Source: Torymus aiolomorphi (lineage: Eukaryota; Arthropoda; Insecta; Hymenoptera; Torymidae). From it: a stretch of DNA of 64,000 bases. Below are positions 50,161 through 60,669 of this stretch, piece by piece. Position numbers and translations under genes: made by a program. Location of the stretch: positions 265,233,575-265,297,574 of the forward strand of contig CM070873.1 of the NCBI GenBank assembly GCA_036365515.1. The letters are read 5' to 3'. Numbering within the stretch: the first letter of the stretch is position 1; each line of letters opens with the position of its first letter. Under the pieces are notes generated by a model, which was given only the letters and a program-made list of their open reading frames with translations, was not told the origin of the DNA and did not search any database.

Positions 50161-50429
50161 AACTCTTCTTTATGGTGTTCCATCGAATTGGCGAAGATTT
50201 AATGTCACATTCCAATCTGAAAACATATTTCACAAAGAATTTTTTTCACGATACAAAGACATATTTTATGAAAAAAAATCGCATTTTCATCGCAGTTCGA
50301 CGTCGAATTCCTGGAGTTTTTAATTTCTCGTTAGGTATGCATACGGCAAAAAATTTATAACCCGTATTCGTTGAACCAGTTATAAATATTTATTTGATGT
50401 CCATAAATCGTCGGGTGGGTGGAAGATGC

Positions 50430-50525
50430 TATTATCTCGGAAAAGCGGTGAGAAGGCTATTATCTCGGGAAAGCGGTGAGAAGGCTATTATCTCGGAAAA
50501 GTGGTGAGAAGGCTATTATCTCGGC
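50430..50525. repeat. 28-bp tandem repeat near B's loop, left
   Basis: About 3.5 copies of GCTATTATCTCGGAAAAGCG plus GTGAGAAG, mirrored as an inverted array at 50815-50912 on the other side of the 85-bp loop. Confidence 0.9.
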
Positions 50526-51584
50526 CGAGATTTGAAGAGTATATTATCTCGAAAAAAATTCTTGTTATTTGAAATCGCTTTTAGGTTGGTAACCACTGCA
50601 CGATTTTCGAATAAAATTCAAATTTAACCTAATTAAGTGACTGTTAATGCACATTAAATACAAACATATCTAATGTATGTATTTGTATATAACCATTTGT
50701 ATAACACAATTACATTTGAATTTTATTCGAAAATCGTGCTGTGGTTACCAACCTAAAAACTATTTCAAATAACAAGAATTTTTTTCGATATAATATACTC
50801 TTCAAATCTTGGCCGTGATAATAGCCTTCTCACCACTTTTCCGAGATAATAGCCTTCTCACCGCTTTCCCGAGATAATAGCCTTCTCACCGCTTTTCCGA
50901 GATAATAGCCTCTTCCACCCACCCGACGAAATGACATGAAGCTAGTTCAATATTCTTTGCATTGAATATGTTGCTATGATCACATACTTATTTAGGTTGT
51001 CGATTAAACACGTCATATGCCAATTTCAAGTTGTTTATAGACCTCAAAATATTTTTGGAATCTTGGTTATAAATTTTTTCACATGTGCGTACCTAACGAG
51101 GAATAAAAACTCCAGGAATTGAATTCGACGTCGAACTGTGATGAACAGCGATGAAACGATTATCAGATAAGTTGAAATTTTTCATAAAATATGTCTTTGT
51201 ACCGTGAAAAAAATTCTTTGTTAAATATGTTTTCAGGTTGGAATGTACAATTCGATGGAACACCATAAAGAAGAATTTCATTGCTCGGCGGATATACGAC
51301 GGTGACGACGACGACGGCGATGACGGCGACAACGCCGGACAACGGCGGACAACGACGACCACGGCAACGAGAGGGTCTCGTGAGAGTAGCGCGGTGGGCA
51401 TGGGCCTCGTGTCTGACAAGCTCCATGGGCATGCAGAGTTTGAGGTAATTTTCGATAGTCCGTCCCTCACTCTACGCCTTTCCTTCCTCTTCCCAACTGT
51501 GTGTGGTTTCTATATAGTTTATGTATTATTCATATAGAACCGTTTATTTATAGATTCTTTATAAAAATTGTACAAGGCCTGCTA

Positions 51585-52617
51585 CACGGAGAAAAATTTG
51601 ATTTGAAAAATTACCATTAATCTTATCAAAGCGAAGATATACTCTGATTCTGACGCTTTTTACTACTATTATAGGATTTTCTACCATTGTAATGTATTCC
51701 TTTTACAACTTTCATTTTAAATATTACAAGTGTTGAGATAACTTTCTACTATATTTATATAGCAAAAAATATACATATTGTAATATAGTATTAAAAGTAT
51801 CTTCTTTTTTTATAAAAAATATGAAACATTACTATATTTTATGGCAAAAACTGCGAAGACTTGATATTCGAATACTTGATATTCGAATGCAGGAGTTACA
51901 AAAATTTTGATATTTAATTCTAAGTTTTACAATGATTTATGGTAAAAATTATGATGTGTGAAATGCGCATGCGCGCGGCGAACACGCGCAGTCTGCTGCT
52001 CTGTCTTACCGACGTCCCTAATTTTCAGGTTATCTAGATCTCACACAACATGTTTTGCAACACAAAACTGGTCGGATATAATAAATTCCTATTTATTTTT
52101 ACTTTTATAAATACATTATCAGTTGCTAATTTTCCTTTACGTTAATTATAATGCCATATATTAATTGAAATTCAACAACGCGTCTAACTCAAATCTGCCA
52201 TACATCTAGCGATAGCTAATGTACAAGTTCCAAAAATTTGTAGTCTAATGTTGTTATGGGTAAGTGGTTAGAGCGTCCGACTGCCGTGCCAAGGGTCGAA
52301 GGATCGAATCCGGCCTCCGTCGAAAAAAAATTTTTAATTTTCTTTATTCTTTACTTTAATTTATTTCTTGTATTAATAATACATGTGTGAGCAACCTAGA
52401 AATATATAGAATATCACGAATAACCACGATAACGGAAATGAAAATTAAATTTTTAAAATTTTTAACTCGAAAAATATTTCCTATACGAGTTGTTATAAAA
52501 TTTACCATATTAAATTGGAAACATTAATAGGAAATTTGTCTGTCTTCATTTTACTATGAAAAATTGTAATTTTTCCTATACAAATTTGTAAATTTTGCTA
52601 CACGATTTCTCTCCGTG
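51585..52617. mobile_element. 1.03-kb TA-duplicating element (CACGGAGAGAAAT type)
   Basis: Ends CACGGAGAAAAATTTG and ATTTCTCTCCGTG are flanked by TA on both sides. B's left arm at 48205 gives the uninterrupted sequence (GCAGGCC joined to TTTTTATAG context). Inner parts are AT-rich with TAGTAAAA-type motifs; a tRNA-like module lies at 52256-52322. TA duplication and CACxGAG ends relate it to 57187-58169. No ORF. Confidence 0.82.
52256..52322 (+). other. tRNA-like module in 51585-52617
   Basis: GGGTAAGTGGTTAGAGCGTC (A-box region), CGACTGCCGTGCCAAGGGTC, and GGATCGAATCCGG (B-box), followed by an A/T run. Very similar to the 14552-15848 modules although the host elements have different termini. 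Confidence 0.65.
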
Positions 52618-52815
52618 TATATATAATTTTTATAGAAATTTCATAAAATTTTTTTACGTAGGGTAATAGACTCGGACAACAATTACTGCTTGTCGCGTTG
52701 CTGCCACGGATCCCGTTGCCTTGCTCTCTTCAACGAGTCACTACCAGCCGACAGACACGATGAGAGGGACGACACACACCAGGCCAACGCACTACAGCAG
52801 CCGCTGTCATCAGTG

Positions 52816-54318
52816 CCCCGATCAGCATCAGGAAATTTAATAAAGATTTTAAAGAATTCTTAATGAATGCTTTTTTCCAGTAGGTTTTTTAATAGAATTC
52901 TTAATGATAGCTTCATGTTATAACGAATGTCCGCCTCTAAAGCATTCATAAAGAATTCTCAATTTTAAAATTTGATTTTGTACTTGCGCAAAAATAATTC
53001 ATAAAGAAATCATAAAGAATTCTTTATGTGCGCTTTCTATAAAAGTTTAGAGAAATTATTTTTAAGATCTGTAAAGTGTATTCATATAAATTTTCGCATA
53101 TCATTAGAAATTGTTTATAAGTTAATCGTATTTTAATTATCGCAGAAAAAACTTACATAAAATTTTCGCCGACCGAGAATCGAACCCACAACCCTTGGGT
53201 TACTACGCACGCTATCCGTTACGCTATCGCTCGCATGAAAGGATTTGGACATTTCCATCTACTTAAGCTGCATTATCCGTATTTATTCAATATTAATATT
53301 TCATTTTAATTATTCACCTAATATATTAATGGTTTTTAATAATTATTTATATTTACACAATATTTTAAGAAAATGAGTAAATTATGATAAGACGTTAATT
53401 AATTAAATTCGATTTACTTAAAATATTTAGTGCCGGTAAAGTAGAAATCTTTGGTATGAAAACGTCTATATTTTTTATTGAAATGAAATATTAGCTTTAT
53501 TCTAAAGTGCTATCTAAAAGAAAGTTTAGATTTTTCAAATTTTCATTCTGTAAATATTTTCTTTCTTTAAGAAAATGGTTGTTTATTCCTGTTGTCATCA
53601 TCGTAATTAAAAAATTTCGTAGTAAATTCTGAGATCCCTATACGTTATCAGCCCATGAATTTTATTTTTTTCATCACATCTAAACGAAAATTTTAGGAAA
53701 AAGCGTTCGCTCACGCCCCAAAACCCAATAAAAAAAATAAATTTTTTTTTTTAATTAAATTTTTCAAATTAAAAAAAAAAATAATTAATTTTACAATTAT
53801 ATTTGCTAAAAAATTGAATTGATATATTTTGACTTAAATCCAGTATATTAAAAAAATCTTTAAAAAAATAAAATAATATAGAAAACTTTTTAAAACTTAC
53901 TGATTACTTTTTTATAATTTAGTAACACAGCATTGATAATAAAAATTTATTCATAAAGAATACTTTATGAATACTTTTATTAAAAATTTGAAATACCTTA
54001 TTTGCTTGATATCATTTAATTTTTAATTAATTTCTTCATAGAGAATACTTTATGAATACTTTTACTGCAACCATGAAATACCTCGCTTATGGTTGATGCC
54101 ACTTTGTATTTTATAATTTTGTTCATAATGAATACTTTATGAATCCTTTTATTACAATTACAAAATGCTTTGCTTACGGTTGATACCATTTTATATTTTT
54201 AAAAATTTGTTCACTAAGATTACTTTATGAATACTTTTTGAATACAATAAGTTTTTATTTATTGCGGACATTAGAAAATTCTTTATGAATACTTTTTTTT
54301 CAGAGTGAGCTTATCGGG
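52816..54318. mobile_element. 1.5-kb TIR element (CCCCGATCAGC type) in B's right arm
   Basis: The left end CCCCGATCAGC and right end GCTTATCGGG are flanked by TG on both sides. B's left arm near 48010 shows the empty site CCTGGTGTTCCCAGTGATGA (reverse strand) with one copy. The interior has a tRNA-like module (53166-53236), repeated AAAGAATTCTTTATGAATAC motifs and an ~88-bp tandem repeat (53946-54250, about 3.4 copies). No ORF. Confidence 0.78.
53166..53236 (-). other. tRNA-like module in 52816-54318
   Basis: Minus strand: GCGATAGCGTAACGGATAGC (A-box region), a spacer with AACCCAAGGGTT, and GGGTTCGATTCTCGGTCGGC (B-box arm). Confidence 0.6.
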
Positions 54319-55667
54319 TGGGAACACCAGGAGCCTGGTGACACGGTTATATCACAAGCACGCGTGCAAGGTACTCAATAATGTCTATCAGCCATTCGAC
54401 AATAGATTAGCAAATTCAATCAGCTGATTTATATCGTAGTTACTATAGCTTAATTATGGTTATATTGCGTACAGTTAGGAGAAAGTCCATGTAATTAATA
54501 GAAAATAGTTTTGCATTTATTGCTACATGAACGTTTTATTTAGTAGCTAGACATATAAAAATAAAATATATATTTTTATATAGAATACTTTCACACCATA
54601 AGTCTTAAATTAAAAAAGACAGCACGAATTGTTACAATACGAGAATCGAACATGGCAATAAGCTTTTATACTTGATGATATTTTATATAAATGTGTGAAT
54701 TGACAATAATTGCATAGGCTTTTTATTTTCTTGTAATGAAATAACTCAGATTTAGTCTTTTTCTTTTTGAAATGCTGCATCTTAGAAAAATAAGACAAAA
54801 TGCCACTGATTTCATCACAAGAAAATAGGGAGTAGGAAAGAGCACTAAAATTGTTATGACTTTAGAGCTGAATCTTTCGCTGCTGCCCCTTCATTACTTC
54901 TACTTATTTTTGACATATATAATATATATGCTAGTAATATATGAATTTACTTACTTGGCATAATAAGCTAATTAATTAGGATGAATTTCAAATTAACACA
55001 TTTAAATTGTAAGTAAATGAAAAACAAAAATTTAGACACTAAAAAAATTTGATTTTATTTCATTAAACTCACCACGATTGTAAACTCGGTAATCAATTTT
55101 TATTGATACTCGTACTTATAAAGATGCAGTAGTGACAATTTTAGTAATATATGCTCTTTCGTACTATCACCCGATATGCATATATGTGACTTGACTACAG
55201 TCAACGAGGCTCCTTATTTTCTTGTGTTAAAATCAATTGCTTTTTGGCTTGTTTTTCCAAGATACATTGATTTTAGCAGAAAAAAGATAAATATAAGTTC
55301 CTCATTACAAGAAAATCAAAAGCACACATAATTTATGTCAATTCACACATTTTTATAGAATATCTTCAAGTATAAAAGAGCATTGCCATGTCTGGCATTA
55401 TATGAATTCATTTTGTCTTTTTAGTTTAAAACTTATGTGAAAAAGTGAACTCATGTATAGTAGTAGATTAAAAACTATAATATTATATTTTTTACATGGA
55501 CTTATCCCTAACTGTAAGCTATGTGAGCATATTTAAGTAGCATTGATTCACATATCACTTTCAAACCATAAATATTAAATTAAAAAGGATATAGTTTGGC
55601 TTGGTTTAACTCAAGACTCTAATAACATTGTCTAAAATAAAAAAACTAGCGCGGGAAGTTATTTTTT

Positions 55668-55952
55668 CTAGTCACGACTTAGAAATTTTGTAAGAGTCTT
55701 TGGATTTTTTTTTGTTACATGAGGCTTGGCGAGAGATTTCACAAGATTCTGAGTTCTTTCAAAGGGGACATCATCGCCAAGATGTCGCCTCCTCATGCTG
55801 TCGCCGTCATCGTCGCAACAGTTCTTGATAGCTGCTAATATCGAGTACACGTGGGCGCGCTCGATGCTGGCCTCGTATGATTTTGCTATCGCGGGTCGGC
55901 GTCGAATAGCGCGAGCACGAGGCTCGTTGAACATCGTTTTTTCTTTCCCCAC
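55668..55952 (-). CDS. Short ORF conserved in both arms of element B (right copy)
   Basis: 94 residues, inverted counterpart of 46374-46655. The two proteins differ at only a few positions over the first ~80 residues and then diverge through an indel in an A-rich stretch. Function unknown. Confidence 0.35.
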   Translation of the reverse strand: MGKEKTMFNEPRARAIRRRPAIAKSYEASIERAHVYSILAAIKNCCDDDGDSMRRRHLGDDVPFERTQNLVKSLAKPHVTKKNPKTLTKFLSRD

Positions 55953-56381
55953 ATTAAGTATACTATCATTATAATGACCATATAATCTTATTCCAATGTT
56001 ACATGTATGTTACATGTGTTTATTATTTACTTACAATTATAGCTCTATTAATAATTATGTATTATATGTGATAATGTAATAAAGTATAGTAATCTTTAAT
56101 AATGAAGTATTATATTTTTATAATTATATAAGAATAAAAATTTAATATAAATTTCTTTTAGTTTTTGGTCATGTGGGACCCATGTGGTTTTTTTCCCATG
56201 TGGGCTTTTTCAGTTGGGAATAGCCTACTTTACTCGCTAGGTGCATAATATAATATTCTTTAGCTGAATATAATAATAAAATAATATACTCAGAATCATC
56301 TATTAACAGGTTCATCACTGACAATGTATAAGCTTTTTCTACCTTCTGGTCCTATTCAGTAAACTTTTCAATGATGATATA

Positions 56382-56598
56382 TACATCAATATAAATATGA
56401 AATAACACTTATTTGTAGGCTCTAAAACGGATATTTATTAAAATATGGGCATGAGTCATTTTTGGATCATGCAGGACTGGATAGAAACTGTTTCTGTTCA
56501 AGTCTGCATGACCCAAAAATGACTCATGCCCATATTTTAATAAATATTAGTTTTAGAGCCTACAAATAAGTATTATTTCAAATTTTTATATTGATGTA
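56382..56598. repeat. 217-bp palindrome inside the piggyBac relic
   Basis: TACATCAATATAAA at the left, its complement at the right, with arms containing GGCATGAGTCATTTTTGGAT. The same motif occurs once at the other end of piggyBac near 58965, so it may be subterminal piggyBac sequence folded by an inversion rather than a separate MITE. Confidence 0.7.
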
Positions 56599-56846
56599 CC
56601 TATATATTATTATTATAAAGTTAATTGAATAAGCCCTGAACGTAGAAAAATCCATAAATGACTCATGCTAAGAATAAAGGTGTGAAATTATTGATTAAAA
56701 AACACTATTAGGTTTTTCTTGTTTTTATTAGAAGCAATTATTTTTACTCTTAAACATTTTATAAAATGTACAAAAAGTACAACGTTAAATAAATAGAATT
56801 TAATTTTTCTTGTTCAAATGTGTTTTGTTGAATAACACTCTAAACA

Positions 56847-57186
56847 TTACATTTTTTGCATACTGTTTTGATCGATTTTGTTCGAATCCCAGCATCTTTC
56901 GCAGATAAACCAATTTTCTTGTTTTTTTTTATAACAATTTCTGCACCTACGACGAAAATTTAATTTTTGTAGAGTGCGAATGTACCGCCTCACACTGACA
57001 GTTTCTAAACACTCATCATCATTGATATTTAATAACACCCTTGCTAGTTGCTCCCGAAAATTTAACAAGGATATTGCATTTTGGGTGCTTCGTCTATACA
57101 AAATCCAGGCATTGATTATTGCAGTGCCAGTGAGAATCTCGAAAGCTACTTTTCGGTACCATTTAACTCCTCGTCTCAGGGTACTA
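56847..57186 (-). pseudogene. piggyBac transposase C-terminal part with Cys-rich zinc motif
   Basis: After the nested element the frame resumes as STLRRGVKWYRKVAFEIL, TGTAIINAW, and ends with FRRRCRNCYKKKQENWFICE followed by RCWD. The CxxC...CxxC unit is the C-terminal zinc finger of piggyBac-type transposases. A stop follows at 56847. Confidence 0.82.
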
Positions 57187-58169
57187 CACTGAGAGAAATG
57201 TTGTAGTAAAATTTATTATAAACATAAGAAAAATTACTATATTTTGTAGGAACGGAGGGACAAATCGAAATTATAACAATTTTTGCTATGCAACATAGTA
57301 ATTTTTATGAATGACCTTAAATTTCAAAAAATTAAAGTTTTTCTCGTTCTTCCTGTTTTTAGAACTATTTTCAGACTCTAATCATACAATATTTAATGTG
57401 AAAATAAATTAAAATTAGAAACAAAAATATTTTTTTTTACGAGCGTTGGGATCGAACCTGCAACCTTCACCGCGGCAATCGGACGCGCTAACCACTTACC
57501 CAAATAGGATTCTTGGGTGTAAAATTTTGGAACTTGTACATGTCAAACCATCGATTTCAAGAAAATTTCAGATAATATTAAATAATGACAATAAATAATT
57601 TTGATAACACAAAGAAACTTATCATTAATGTGCATAATATAAAAATAAAATAATTGAAGTAAGGTTTTGAATGTTTTGTAAACTTAAAAGCAAGACAAAG
57701 TGAAATTCCCGTAGAAACATAACCTCAATCAGATACGTGGGCGCCTTGATCTGCGCAGAAAGTACTAATGTTGTAGCAATTTTTACTATGTTGGATAGCA
57801 AACTTTCTTATGGCCTGTAGCAATTTTTGAATGTGGCACTTTTTACTATGTTTATAGTAATTTTTAATACGCTACAAAATAAAATTTAAACGCTACAAAA
57901 TAAAATTTATATTCTATTCTAATAAAAATTAAAAGCATATATTTTAAATTTTATTATATCACAGTTTTTGCTATGTCTATAGCAATTTTTCTTTTATTTT
58001 GTAATACTTTCTAATCAACAACTGTCATAAAAATTACAAGAAATTTTGTAATTATTCATACAATTATAATAAAAATGCAGTATAAAGTGTATTTATCTCA
58101 CCCTTCCTATACTTTATAGTAATTTTTATTACAGTTATAATAAAATTTACTACAACATTTTTCTCAGTG
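57187..58169. mobile_element. 983-bp TA-duplicating element (CACTGAGAGAAATG type) inside piggyBac
   Basis: Ends CACTGAGAGAAATGTTGTAG and its complement; TA on both sides (57185-57186, 58170-58171). Removing it with one TA restores the piggyBac frame (LSGYYSTLRRG). A tRNA-like module lies at 57440-57507. Interior arms are rich in TAGTAAAAATT. Related to 51585-52617. Confidence 0.88.
57440..57507 (-). other. tRNA-like module in 57187-58169
   Basis: Minus strand: TGGGTAAGTGGTTAGCGCGT, CCGATTGCCGCGGTGAAGG, and GCAGGTTCGATCCCAACGC (B-box). Same organisation as 52256-52322. Confidence 0.65.
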
Positions 58170-58171
58170 TA

Positions 58172-58332
58172 TAGTACCCAGACAGCTGATCTGACATGTC
58201 AACTCCTTTCTTAACTCTGTTATAATCCAGAACACAAAGAGGTTTCTGAATTACAACTCCTCTTCCTTTTTGAGTAGTGTCAGTCAAAAGGCATTCATGG
58301 TTTTTGACCGTTGTTAAAACTAGTAAAATCAA
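58172..58332 (-). pseudogene. piggyBac transposase internal fragment
   Basis: Contains QKPLCVLDYNRVKKGVDMSD then QLSGYY, the strongly conserved YN..GGVD.SDQ region of piggyBac transposases, here with Lys-Lys before Gly. The N-terminal two thirds of the protein are missing, so this copy is non-autonomous. Confidence 0.85.
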
Positions 58333-59204
58333 TAAATGTCGTTAGCAAAAAAGATTATTGTTAACGTTCAAGCAGTTCGATTTTTTGAATTTCTTCATTC
58401 GCGCACTTTGTGTTTAAACGTTAGGTCACAGCGTGTCAGCGCTATCTACATTCATTTTCCATAAGAAACATTCACGATTTAACCAGTCAGTAAATTATAG
58501 TATAATTATAGAATTCCGTCTTAATCGCTTGGACACGTTATTGTAGTTTGATTATATTTTCTAATCAAAACTCACGAAGAGACCCCCTTTTTGCTTATTC
58601 AATTTTGAATTTTGAAAAAAATCTCTTCGACACAGCATAGTTCTTTATTAAATCTACAACACGTCAAAGCAATATATTATTAACATTGTTAATTGAATGA
58701 GAAAAACGGGTGCCTGTAGTTGACGTTAGCGGGTGGGTCTTAGATCACCTTAATTTTTTATATTTTCTAAAATTAGCTAAACAATTAATTTAAATTATTG
58801 GATGAGCATCCTGTTGAATATAATTGTTGTTACAATCACACAGAATGAGAAAATAGTGATAATAAATCATTTTACTAAAGTTCGAAAAAGTTCAACGTTT
58901 TAGAGTAGAAAAAGTCGCATGAGTCGTATACGACTCATGCCGGACGGGCGAAAAAAAATTCATGAGTCATTTTTGGATCATGCCGTAGCGAACCTGTTAA
59001 TAAAATAATACCATTAAAAAAAAAATTAACATGACTTTCAGATGACAATCAGCTGATAATCAGGTGACATTTTGGCACGATTTTCACCTGATAATCAGCT
59101 GAAAATCAGCTGAACTTTTTTAGTAGGGTAATATCAAATAATTGAATACTAACAACACTTTTTATAATTTTATAAACTTTGATTTTTATTTATCAACATT
59201 ACCG

Positions 59205-59410
59205 TATATTTGTGTACATTTCTGTACATTTCTGTACATTTCCGTACATTGCTGTACTAATTTGTACATTTCCGTACATAACTGTACAAATCTGTACAAA
59301 AGTCTCTTAAGTAACAAAAATGTACGAAAATGTACGAAAATGTACGAAAATGTACAAAAATGTACGAAAATGTACGAAAATGTACAGAAATGTACAGAAA
59401 GGTACAGTTT
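59205..59410. repeat. TGTACA-rich subterminal array, right
   Basis: Mirror of 38880-39130: TTTCTGTACA copies, then AAATGTACGA copies from 59320, ending in GTACAGTTTTTCTTGCGCC. Confidence 0.9.
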
Positions 59411-59426
59411 TTCTTGCGCCAGGGTC

Positions 59427-59824
59427 TGCATAAAGGAAATTATCTTGTTAAGAATAAAATCATAAAATCGCCGCTATAAGTGTTTCTTCACTGGCGATGT
59501 ATTCCTTACTGGTTTTTAGGAAATATTTACAGATTTTCATGAAATAAAATTTTTTCTTTGATTCTTTATTCAAAATTTGCTTACCGACGTAAAGTTTGAA
59601 CATTTTAGAATATAAATTTCAAAAAGGTTTTATAATCCATTTTTAAACCACTTAATTAAATAACAAAAGTTACAATTTCCTTATTCGTTCCTTCACTGGT
59701 GAAGTAACCCTACTTCCGCACGTCCACGCAACTCCCTTATTTGCATGGACCTCGTGTCCCCCGGCTATTTGGGTTAAAGAATATTTTTAATAATCATCTT
59801 ACTTACTGTCACACGTCTACTTAA
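59427..59824. other. Right flank of element A with inverted ~100-bp repeat
   Basis: AT-rich; at 59700-59830 CGCACGTCCACGCAACTCCC and CTCGTGTCCCCCGGCTATTT form an inverted relative of the repeats at 38450-38700. No gene. Confidence 0.5.
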
Positions 59825-60067
59825 AGGGAGGTTCACAAGCTTCCACGCCACGCTCCACCGCCACCGCCACCGTTGTAGTTCGCGCGTTGCACTACGTTCC
59901 AATTTTCTTAAGGATTTTACCTTACCGATCCAGCATGATATGGATGCCGATGTGCATGCTGGATCGGTAAGGTAGAACCCTTAAGAAAATTGGAATGTAG
60001 TGAAACACTCGAACTACAACGGTGGTGGCGGCGGTGGAGCGTGGCGTGGAAGCTTGTGGACCGCCCC
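59825..60067. mobile_element. PIF/Harbinger-like foldback MITE 1
   Basis: The TIR AGGGAGGTTCACAAGCTTCC and its diverged complement are flanked by TAA (59822-59824, 60068-60070). The arms contain GCCACCGCCACC repeats and the loop is around a GATGCCGATG sequence. 243 bp, no ORF. Confidence 0.75.
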
Positions 60068-60070
60068 TAA

Positions 60071-60255
60071 GGGAGATTGTATATAAGCGCTGCGCTATCC
60101 TACGCTAAGATGCGCTACGCTGCGCCAGCGCCTGCCGTGGAGTTTCGTTTGTTCCTATTACCTAGGAAAACATAGTAGAACATAGGAACGGAATACTGTA
60201 GCGCAGCGCAGCGTAGCGTAGCGTAGGATCGCGCAGCGCTTATGTACAATCTCCC
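60071..60255. mobile_element. PIF/Harbinger-like foldback MITE 2 (GCGTA family)
   Basis: GGGAGATTGTATATAAGCGC and its complement; TAA on both sides (60068-60070, 60256-60258). The arms have GCGTA/GCGCT pentamers as in 34502-34725. Confidence 0.82.
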
Positions 60256-60258
60256 TAA

Positions 60259-60335
60259 GGGAGAGTGTACATAAGCGCTACGCGACGCGACGTTACTGTT
60301 ACTTGTGGAATTTGTTACTGATTGGCTAATAAGCC
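60259..60335. mobile_element. Half copy of the GCGTA-family MITE
   Basis: Starts GGGAGAGTGTACATAAGCGC directly after the shared TAA and follows the 34502 element up to its central ATTGGCTAA, where it stops. The second arm is missing. Confidence 0.7.
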
Positions 60336-60669
60336 GAGTAACCCTACGGTTATATATACCCGGGTAAAAAGGTTTTATATATGATTATATATAAATTGTA
60401 TATAATCATATATGATTATATATAATTTATATATAAATATATATGATCATATATAGACATATATTGATTTTGACCTTATATAAGCATACATGGTCATATA
60501 TATATAAATAAAAGTCAATGTATAGTCTTATACAGCCATATATGATCAGACTTGAGAATACATGGAAATTTGTCGGGTTCCAATTGTACATTTATACATG
60601 ATTTTATCTGACTATATATGATCAAATATACTCATATATAACTGTGCACGGTCATATATGGACATATAC
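60336..60669. repeat. Degenerate CATATATGATCATATA-type satellite
   Basis: About 330 bp of irregular CATATATG/TATATGATTATA copies. A similar CATATGAGATC pattern occurs in the spacer of element C's inverted repeat. No gene. Confidence 0.65.

Larger units (their letters stand above)
56307..58996 (-). mobile_element. piggyBac relic in B's right arm
   Basis: TTAA flanks both sides (56303-56306, 58997-59000) and the ends share CAGGTTC. The left arm of B (39820 region) shows the empty site. Minus-strand fragments of a DDE_Tnp_1_7 transposase lie inside. An ATGAGTCATTTTTGGATCAT motif recurs near both ends. It is interrupted by the TA-duplicating element 57187-58169 and contains a palindrome at 56382-56598. 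Confidence 0.88.
39646..59128. mobile_element. Element B: giant foldback transposon with ~3.1-kb inverted arms
   Basis: The termini CCCTACTGAAAAAGTTCAGC are at 39646 and, inverted, end at 59128. The left arm is 39646-39861, 46071-48256 and 49897-50626; the right arm is 50712-51584, 52620-52815, 54321-56306 and 59001-59128. Gaps are later insertions. The arms sum to about 3.13 and 3.18 kb around an 85-bp loop (50627-50711). It shares ends and CAGCTG-rich subterminal sequence with the 736-bp MITE at 30226. Flanks are TG and TA, an imperfect 2-bp duplication. No transposase was recognised. Confidence 0.8.
38864..59424. mobile_element. Element A: outermost TIR element (CCCTGGCGCAAG type) hosting element B
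   Basis: The left end is CCCTGGCGCAAGAAAAAACT at 38864 and the right end is its complement, finishing at 59424. TC flanks both sides (38862-38863, 59425-59426), a 2-bp duplication. Both subterminal zones are arrays of TGTACA-containing 10-12 mers (38880-39130 and 59205-59410). Without element B it would be about 1.08 kb. A tRNA-like module lies at 39273-39345. Confidence 0.8.

Noticed and set aside
39646..59128. Polinton/Maverick as the identity of the 20-kb structure
   Set aside because: No polymerase B, integrase, ATPase or capsid ORF; size is explained by nested insertions and the duplication is 2 bp, not 6 bp.
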